From Gammaproteobacteria bacterium (lineage in GTDB: Bacteria; Pseudomonadota; Gammaproteobacteria; Steroidobacterales; Steroidobacteraceae): 64,000 bases of DNA. The notes below the pieces were generated by a model. That model was given only the letters and a program-made list of their open reading frames with translations, was not told the DNA's origin and did no database searches. The first letter of the stretch is position 1; each line of letters begins with the position of its first letter. Position numbers and translations under genes: made by a program. The stretch lies in contig CANIOW010000017.1 of NCBI GenBank assembly GCA_947469285.1, forward strand, positions 1 to 64,000. Direction: 5' to 3'. Below, in pieces: positions 59,036 to 64,000 of the stretch.

Positions 59036-59352
59036 CATCGAACATGGACCCGGCGGCGCTTACCAAGGCCGAAATGGCTGAAGCGCTGTTCAACCAACTC
59101 GGGCTGAACAAGCGCGAAGCGCGTGAGTTAGTCGATCTGTTCTTCGAGGAAATCCGCACGGCACTGTCAACGGGGGAGCAGGTGAAGCTGTCGGGTTTCG
59201 GCAACTTCGATCTGCGCGACAAAAACCAGCGTCCAGGGCGCAACCCAAAGACAGGCGAGGAGATACCCATCACCGCCCGTCGAGTGGTGACATTCCGTCC
59301 CGGACAAAAGCTGAAGGCACGAGTAGAAGCCTATGTTGGAACCGAGCCATAA
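59032..59352 (+). CDS. ihfA: Integration host factor alpha subunit
   Basis: Pairs with IhfB to bend DNA. The core matches E. coli IhfA nearly exactly ([20 protein letters not shown], then [20 protein letters not shown]). ATG 59032 overlaps pheT; ATG 59044 is possible. Its position after pheT is conserved. Confidence 0.97.
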   Translation: MTSNMDPAALTKAEMAEALFNQLGLNKREARELVDLFFEEIRTALSTGEQVKLSGFGNFDLRDKNQRPGRNPKTGEEIPITARRVVTFRPGQKLKARVEAYVGTEP

Positions 59353-59689
59353 CCACGAACTGCCGGCGATTCCCGGCAAGCGCTACTTCACCATTGGTGA
59401 GGTGAGTGAGCTGTGTGTCGTTAAACCGCATGTGTTGCGCTATTGGGAACAAGAGTTCCCGCAGCTCAAGCCGGTAAAACGCCGCGGCAACCGCCGTTAT
59501 TACCAGCGGCAGGACGTGCTCGTCATCCGCCAGATTAAAGGGCTGCTGTACGACCAAGGCTTCACCATTGGTGGGGCGCGGCAGCGTCTAGAAGGCGAGG
59601 AAGCCCGCGACGACCAGTCGCAGAGCCAGCAAATTGTGCGGCAGATGCGCACTGAACTCGAGGAAGTGCTACGCCTGCTGCGCCGCTGA
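59333..59689 (+). CDS. MerR family transcriptional regulator
   Basis: 118 residues. The winged HTH ([45 protein letters not shown]) is followed by a coiled-coil ([24 protein letters not shown]). No metal-binding cysteines follow, so it is not a CueR- or MerR-type metal sensor. This regulator regularly follows ihfA in proteobacteria; its targets are unknown. The start overlaps ihfA by 20 bp. Confidence 0.92.
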   Translation: MLEPSHNHELPAIPGKRYFTIGEVSELCVVKPHVLRYWEQEFPQLKPVKRRGNRRYYQRQDVLVIRQIKGLLYDQGFTIGGARQRLEGEEARDDQSQSQQIVRQMRTELEEVLRLLRR

Positions 59690-59746
59690 GCCCTGCCAGG
59701 TGGGTAGCCCAGCGCGAGCTGGCTCGCGATTTCAGTGTTGGTGGAG

Positions 59747-59752
59747 TACAAT
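59747..59752 (+). promoter_or_regulatory. -10 box for tRNA-Pro
   Basis: TACAAT, 12 nt before the tRNA. No good -35 is seen at 16-18 nt. Confidence 0.4.
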
Positions 59753-59764
59753 TTGGCGCTCGGT

Positions 59765-59841
59765 CGGGGCGTGGCGCAGTCTGGTAGCGCACTTGCATGG
59801 GGTGCAAGGGGTCGTAGGTTCAAATCCTATCGCCCCGACCA
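59765..59841 (+). tRNA. tRNA-Pro (GGG)
   Basis: 77 nt. The acceptor stem CGGGGCG pairs with CGCCCCG, and CCA is encoded. The anticodon loop ATGGGGT between CTTGC and GCAAG gives GGG. It stands at the border of the accessory catabolic region. Confidence 0.97.
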
Positions 59842-59876
59842 ATTAAAACAGCGCGTTATAAAAGCCACCTACGGGT

Positions 59877-59912
59877 CACTGGTTTGCCAGCCTCTTACGC
59901 GGCTGGCCAGTG
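59877..59912. other. Strong bulged hairpin after tRNA-Pro
   Basis: CACTG pairs with CAGTG, and GCCAGCC (59886-59892) with GGCTGGC (59901-59907), with a GTTT bulge on one side. No T tract follows. It lies in the 132-bp gap before the first TetR gene. Confidence 0.5.
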
Positions 59913-59973
59913 GATGGGCAAGGGGCTGCGACTCACGCAAGCCTAAGGCTGGCCGAGCCAACTCTGGACGCCC

Positions 59974-60594
59974 ATGAAGACACCAGCGGCAATAACCCTC
60001 GGGCACCTACAGCAGATGCAGCCAGCGGTGGAACCGCAGCTGACTAGCATCCTGTCTGCTGCCAGCGCGACTATTCTGGAGCAGGGCTACGAGGCCGCGA
60101 CGACCCAAATCATCGCTGAGAGGGCCGGCATGAGCGTGAGCACCCTTCACCGGCAGTTGCCCACCAAGGAAGCGATCATCACGGCGCTGTATGCAGCGCT
60201 TGAGGCGGCTACCATTGAAGCGGTACGCCGTGCGCTGCCTACTTGGGAACACCGACCGCTAGCGGACTGCGTGCCAGAATTAGTCGCACTGATCCTGCGC
60301 CACCAAAAACAGCATGCCCCCCTTTATCGATGCCTCCCGAAACCCACAGGGAAACCCGCCCTCATCGCCGACGAGTCCGTCTCGCCGCTGACGCTTGGCG
60401 TCCTGCTGCAGGCGTTCGTCGTTCAGCACCGTGAGAGCCTCGCCCCTGACCACATCGCGCAACGGGTCCAGCTCTTGGAATATCTGTGTGTCGGCGTCGT
60501 GATTGGCTACCTCAGCGACCCCGCGCCGGAACTGACTGAGCAGCAATTAGTGCACAATCTCTCCGACGCCATCATTCGCTATCTAGACCGCTGA
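59974..60594 (+). CDS. TetR family transcriptional regulator, first copy
   Basis: 206 residues. The N-terminal HTH (ILSAASATILEQGYEAATTQIIAERAGMSVSTLHRQLPTKEAII) is canonical TetR. The C-terminal ligand domain ends LTEQQLVHNLSDAIIRYLDR, which closely resembles the end of the next gene, so the two are paralogues. It lies just before a catabolic cluster and probably represses part of it; the effector is unknown. Confidence 0.88.
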   Translation: MKTPAAITLGHLQQMQPAVEPQLTSILSAASATILEQGYEAATTQIIAERAGMSVSTLHRQLPTKEAIITALYAALEAATIEAVRRALPTWEHRPLADCVPELVALILRHQKQHAPLYRCLPKPTGKPALIADESVSPLTLGVLLQAFVVQHRESLAPDHIAQRVQLLEYLCVGVVIGYLSDPAPELTEQQLVHNLSDAIIRYLDR

Positions 60595-60645
60595 GCGAGT
60601 TCGAGGCACACTCCGCCTAGCAGCATCGGCCAAGGAACAACCGGG

Positions 60646-61260
60646 ATGGAGCAGGGAACCCCCCTTCGAAATAGCCCGGTACAGCGGCGGGCCGGCTTAA
60701 CCGTCGACCGCATTCTGGAAGCTGCTAACACGCTCATTTTAAAACGCGGCCACGCCTATGCGACCACCAAACGCATCGCCAAAATGGCGCATTGCAGTAT
60801 CGGTACGGTCTACCACTATTTCCCAAAAAAGGAGTCGATTTCCGCCTCTCTGCTCGAGAACCTGGTGATCATCAGTACTGGGCCCGTGCGCAGGCACTTA
60901 CTGGCGTCGATGCACGCGCCACTCGCCGAGTGTCTCCCCGAACAAATTCGTCTGGTCCTGGTGAGCCGCAGAATTATTTTAGAGTTTCGGCGTCAACTGC
61001 ACCGCGGGGCAGTGCGGACCGATGGGGAATTGTCGCTACTGAAACCAGAGGACATTCTGTACACGACAAACCGGGCATTTTTTAGCCATCACCGCAGTGA
61101 AATCAAAGTCGATGATCTCGAGGCCGCGCTATACACCACGGCTTATCTGGTGATCGGTGTTACCGATGCACATATCGCGGCCGATGCCTCGGCCGTCACC
61201 GACGAGCAGGTGGTGACGCACTTGTCTGATGTCGTTCTCCGGTATCTCACTCAGTCCTAG
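60646..61260 (+). CDS. TetR family transcriptional regulator, second copy
   Basis: 204 residues. HTH: ILEAANTLILKRGHAYATTKRIAKMAHCSIGTVYHYFPKKESIS. The C-terminus TDEQVVTHLSDVVLRYLTQS parallels the first TetR. AAGGA lies nine bases before the ATG. The gap to the first copy is 51 bp, so they may be co-transcribed. It is convergent with the SnoaL-like gene. Confidence 0.88.
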   Translation: MEQGTPLRNSPVQRRAGLTVDRILEAANTLILKRGHAYATTKRIAKMAHCSIGTVYHYFPKKESISASLLENLVIISTGPVRRHLLASMHAPLAECLPEQIRLVLVSRRIILEFRRQLHRGAVRTDGELSLLKPEDILYTTNRAFFSHHRSEIKVDDLEAALYTTAYLVIGVTDAHIAADASAVTDEQVVTHLSDVVLRYLTQS

Positions 61261-61282
61261 CTGCCACGCCGCTTGGGTCTAG

Positions 61283-61834
61283 TCACCCCGTGCGCCCGAA
61301 CAGCTTTAGTAACCGATAAGACGGATCTGATTCGCCGGCGCTGCCCGTCGGCGCGCCAACGCTTAAATCTTGATAAGCGGCGAGATCCGCCTCTGCTACC
61401 CGGCACCAGTCGAGTACCAATGCGCGGTGTTGGAATTTCCACACGCCATCACGGCGCGAGTATTGATCTAAATAACGCCCTCCAACCACTATCTCGCGTG
61501 ACGGCGCCGGGGGCGTGCGATGGTAAGCGGTGGCATAGAGCTCGCCTTCCGCCCGATCGCCATCAATGCGGAACAGCATGTTGCTCAGTGAATGCACCGT
61601 GCACTCAAAACCGTTCAGGATGGAAGGCAACCACGCGACATAGTCATCAGCACCGCCGTAAAACATGTGGCCGTGGTCATCGATGGCATCGTCGTGGTAG
61701 AGGCTACGCACCAGAGCGTAATCGCGTCGGTCGATACCGCGACAGTAGCGGAGTACCAGCTCTGCCAAGGCCTGCTTGTCGAGCAGCTCCTGGACGGCTG
61801 GAATTATAGGGGTTCCCGGATCTTCCAATAGCAT
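61283..61834 (-). CDS. NTF2/SnoaL-like fold protein
   Basis: 183 residues. The segment ALAELVLRYCRGIDRRDYALVRSLYHDDAIDDHGHMFYGGADDYVAW is typical of SnoaL_4 (NTF2-like) proteins, which include steroid and polyketide isomerases or dehydratases and small accessory subunits of ring hydroxylases. GGGAGC supports the start. It is divergent from the hydrolase gene by 172 bp. A catalytic function cannot be fixed. Confidence 0.8.
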   Translation of the reverse strand: MLLEDPGTPIIPAVQELLDKQALAELVLRYCRGIDRRDYALVRSLYHDDAIDDHGHMFYGGADDYVAWLPSILNGFECTVHSLSNMLFRIDGDRAEGELYATAYHRTPPAPSREIVVGGRYLDQYSRRDGVWKFQHRALVLDWCRVAEADLAAYQDLSVGAPTGSAGESDPSYRLLKLFGRTG

Positions 61835-62006
61835 ACTGAGCTCCCGCTAAAAACAAGGTTCGAGCTTAGCATTAGCTCTTTGGGCAAAGGCGTAGTTTCT
61901 CAAAAGCGAGCAACTATTGAACCGTAAGCCGACTACTATCCATGGTGCCCATTTGTTCATGCTACTTGGCTGGAACAAAACTCGACTGAGACTATGAGGA
62001 TGTTCA
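61835..62006. promoter_or_regulatory. Divergent control region of the catabolic genes
   Basis: 172 bp between the SnoaL-like and hydrolase starts. It contains a small inverted repeat GAGCT-N7-AGCTC (61862-61878) that might be a TetR operator, but it is too short to call. It is AT-richer than the genes. Confidence 0.35.
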
Positions 62007-62978
62007 ATGGACTTCACTGCCCCGAAGAGAGCGGCGACTAACGGGATCACCCTGGAGTACTTCGAACAAGGTGTGGGCCCAGCCGTGCTACTGCTGCATG
62101 GGTTCCCTGAGCATCCTTACTCATGGCGCTATCAAGTGGACGCCATTGCTGCTGCGGGTTTTCGGGTCATCGTTCCCAGCCAACGCGGCTATGGTGGCAG
62201 CGACGCACCCACCGATGCGCAAACCTACAGCATCAAGAACTTGGTTGCCGATATCAGCGGGTTGCTCGACGCGCTCGGGATTGAGCAAGCGGTGTGGGTG
62301 GGGCACGACTGGGGTTCGGTTCCGGCTTGGTACTCAGGCGTCTTCGCCGCTGGCCGTGTGCTAGGCATTGCTAGTCTTTGCACCCCCTACTTTACGTGGG
62401 AAGCCCCCAAGGACATGCTGGAAATTTTCGATGAAGTGCGCGGACCTAACCATTACATGCGCACCTTTCAGGAGCCGGGCGTGGGTGAGGCCATTCTTGG
62501 CAAGGACATCCAACACACCTTCCAGGCGCTGCTACGTGGCCGCGGCTACACGATGGAGCAGTTTGAGGCAGCACCGAAAGACATACAGGCCGTTCCAGCC
62601 GGCGTGTTCGTGGGTAGCCCGCAGTTGTTTGGTGAACCGATAGTCAATGCTGAAGAGCTGCAGTTTTACGTCGACGTCTATCAGCGCACTGGCTTCACTG
62701 GTGGGCTCAACTGGTATCGAGCGTTGCGTAAGGATTACGAAGAAGCTCAGGGCGCCAACTACACCATTGACCTGCCGGCGCTCATGATTACCGCCGCTGA
62801 CGACTGGTTCGTCGCCCGCGGCTCTACCGACGGCATGGAGATCCGCCTGCCCCAGGTGGAAAAGCAGGTCATTCGGCAGGCTGCCCACTGGTTGCAGCAG
62901 GAGAAGCCGGAGGAGGTGAATGCCATCCTCGTTTCGTGGTTAAAGCGGTATTTTTTACCGGTTGCCCAAGACATTTAA
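62007..62978 (+). CDS. Epoxide hydrolase-like alpha/beta hydrolase
   Basis: 323 residues. HGFPE (31-35) forms the oxyanion hole of epoxide hydrolases; the nucleophile is Asp101 in VWVGHDWGSVPAWY. Candidate acid Asp265 (ITAADDWFV) and base His294 (RQAAHWLQQ) complete the triad. The Asp nucleophile excludes a simple Ser esterase; dehalogenases share the fold. It is followed 36 bp later by the Rieske oxygenase, so both probably act on one compound. Confidence 0.88.
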   Translation: MDFTAPKRAATNGITLEYFEQGVGPAVLLLHGFPEHPYSWRYQVDAIAAAGFRVIVPSQRGYGGSDAPTDAQTYSIKNLVADISGLLDALGIEQAVWVGHDWGSVPAWYSGVFAAGRVLGIASLCTPYFTWEAPKDMLEIFDEVRGPNHYMRTFQEPGVGEAILGKDIQHTFQALLRGRGYTMEQFEAAPKDIQAVPAGVFVGSPQLFGEPIVNAEELQFYVDVYQRTGFTGGLNWYRALRKDYEEAQGANYTIDLPALMITAADDWFVARGSTDGMEIRLPQVEKQVIRQAAHWLQQEKPEEVNAILVSWLKRYFLPVAQDI

Positions 62979-63014
62979 CGCCCTTATTCGCGTACTCCTG
63001 AGGAGAATAAACCG

Positions 63015-64000
63015 ATGGCTGTCAGCCAAGACTACAAGATGGGTCAATTCGATTTCCCACGCGGCTGGTTCATGATCGCTGAGGCTTCTGAACTAGGCAC
63101 AACGCCGAAATCACTCCGGTTTTTCGGCAAGGACTTCGCCCTGTATCGAGGGCAGAGTGGCAAACTCGTCCTGCTCGACGCCCATTGCCTCCATATGGGT
63201 GCTCATCTCGCCAGTGGCAAGGCGACGTATATCGTCAAAGCCAACCAACAACTCGAAGGGGACTCGATCCGCTGCCCCTATCACGGCTGGCGGTATGACT
63301 CCACGGGTCGGGTGGACGACATCCCGAATTTTGACGGACCGTGCCCGAAGAACGCCAAGCTAAACTCGTATCCAGTGGTCGAAGCCTTAGGCGCCATCAT
63401 GATGTGGCACGACCCCGAAGGAGGCGAACCTGACTACCCGCCGCCCACGCTCCCAGAATGGGACGACCAGCGTTGGATCAACGGTGTTTACGATCATCTG
63501 GGAATCCTGCCGATACACCCGCAGGAGATTCTGGACAATATGTCCGACTCCAACCATTTCGGGCCGACGCACGGGGTGCCACCGGAATATTTTTCTAATG
63601 CGTGGGATGGGCATATTTACCAGCAAACGCAGGGCGGCTTTCGTCAAGAATACAACGCCTATCTGCGTACCTACACGTGGTACACCGGGCCGGGCCTGTT
63701 GATCTCAAGACAGTGGATCGGCCCCGAACGGTCCTGTGAACTGATCTTTCACACGCCGGTGGAGAACGGCACCGTGCAGGTGTGGAACAACGTGGCCATG
63801 AAGGCCGTCAACGAACCACCGACGGCGGAAGACCACCAGAAACAACTGGCCTTCCAGCAGCTGGTGCTCGATGCATTTGCCCAAGACTTCGATATCTGGA
63901 CACACAAAGCGCCAGCACTCACTATCGCGGCGCTGCCTTCAGAGCGGAATTTCGTGCTTGGCCGCACCTGGTACCGACAGTTCTATAACCCGCGCGCAGA
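63015..64000 (+). CDS. KshA-like Rieske oxygenase, 3' end missing
   Basis: The frame is open from ATG 63015 (AGGAG at 63001-63005) to the right edge, 328 codons. The Rieske cluster ligands are Cys58-x-His60 and Cys87-x2-His90 with 26 residues between, about ten more than in 3-ketosteroid 9-alpha-hydroxylase KshA. The mononuclear iron site is NMSDSNHFGPTH (Asp178, His181, His186), and the FDIWTHK region follows KshA. A steroid- or terpenoid-like substrate is inferred. The reductase partner is not in the window. Confidence 0.9.
   Translation, partial: MAVSQDYKMGQFDFPRGWFMIAEASELGTTPKSLRFFGKDFALYRGQSGKLVLLDAHCLHMGAHLASGKATYIVKANQQLEGDSIRCPYHGWRYDSTGRVDDIPNFDGPCPKNAKLNSYPVVEALGAIMMWHDPEGGEPDYPPPTLPEWDDQRWINGVYDHLGILPIHPQEILDNMSDSNHFGPTHGVPPEYFSNAWDGHIYQQTQGGFRQEYNAYLRTYTWYTGPGLLISRQWIGPERSCELIFHTPVENGTVQVWNNVAMKAVNEPPTAEDHQKQLAFQQLVLDAFAQDFDIWTHKAPALTIAALPSERNFVLGRTWYRQFYNPRA

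Overview
The window is a GC-rich gammaproteobacterial chromosome segment. The evidence is the gene orders trpS-scpA-scpB-rluB, ubiG-gyrA-serC-pheA-aroA-cmk-rpsA-ihfB-lapB and thrS-infC-rpmI-rplT-pheS-pheT-ihfA-merR, plus LPS, ubiquinone and YciB/BolA genes. It is not enterobacterial: TrpS is of the long type, lapA is missing beside lapB, serA sits inside the aro cluster, and MttB-family, sarcosine-oxidase and Rieske-oxygenase genes are present. I cannot name the species.

Layout. 1-12.8 kb: housekeeping genes (ligA cut by the left edge, two tandem DUF6502 genes, the yciB-bolA-ppiC operon, yciO, an M50 protease, trpS-scpA-scpB, and an RluB-like protein whose catalytic Asp is replaced). These are followed by the leftward group ubiG-gph-squalene/phytoene-synthase-like-yciK. 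13.5-26.6 kb: gyrA, serC-serA-pheA-aroA-cmk, rpsA, ihfB-lapB, comEA, galU. 26.9-31 kb: four exported proteins of mostly unknown role (a Cys-containing secreted protein, an HtrA-type protease, an outer-membrane barrel and a repeat protein), then tRNA-Asn. 31-34.6 kb: an aspartate aminotransferase, uvrB, tRNA-Val. 34.6-37.4 kb: a probable transferred patch behind tRNA-Val (nei, a PQQ-type sugar dehydrogenase, and a possible gene remnant). 37.4-41.8 kb: a lipid A-like acyltransferase lacking its acidic motif residue, a diverged stand-alone LpxB, an SDR, and a divergent OYE-family reductase.

41.8-52.3 kb is the most distinctive block. A leftward operon encodes a pyrrolysine-free MttB-family methyltransferase, a dimethylglycine/sarcosine-dehydrogenase-type FAD-GcvT protein and an MFS carrier. 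It is divergent from a complete heterotetrameric sarcosine oxidase operon, soxBDAG. Together they look like import and stepwise N-demethylation of a methylated amine, but no corrinoid protein or C1-folate enzyme is nearby. 52.3-59.7 kb is the classical translation cluster; infC starts at ATC and pheS at TTG. After tRNA-Pro (59.8 kb) a catabolic region begins: two related TetR regulators, an NTF2/SnoaL-like protein, an epoxide-hydrolase-like enzyme and a KshA-like Rieske oxygenase cut by the right edge. This suggests degradation of a steroid, terpenoid or aromatic compound.

No rRNA gene, insertion sequence, prophage or CRISPR array was seen, and no gene-free stretch exceeds about 300 bases.
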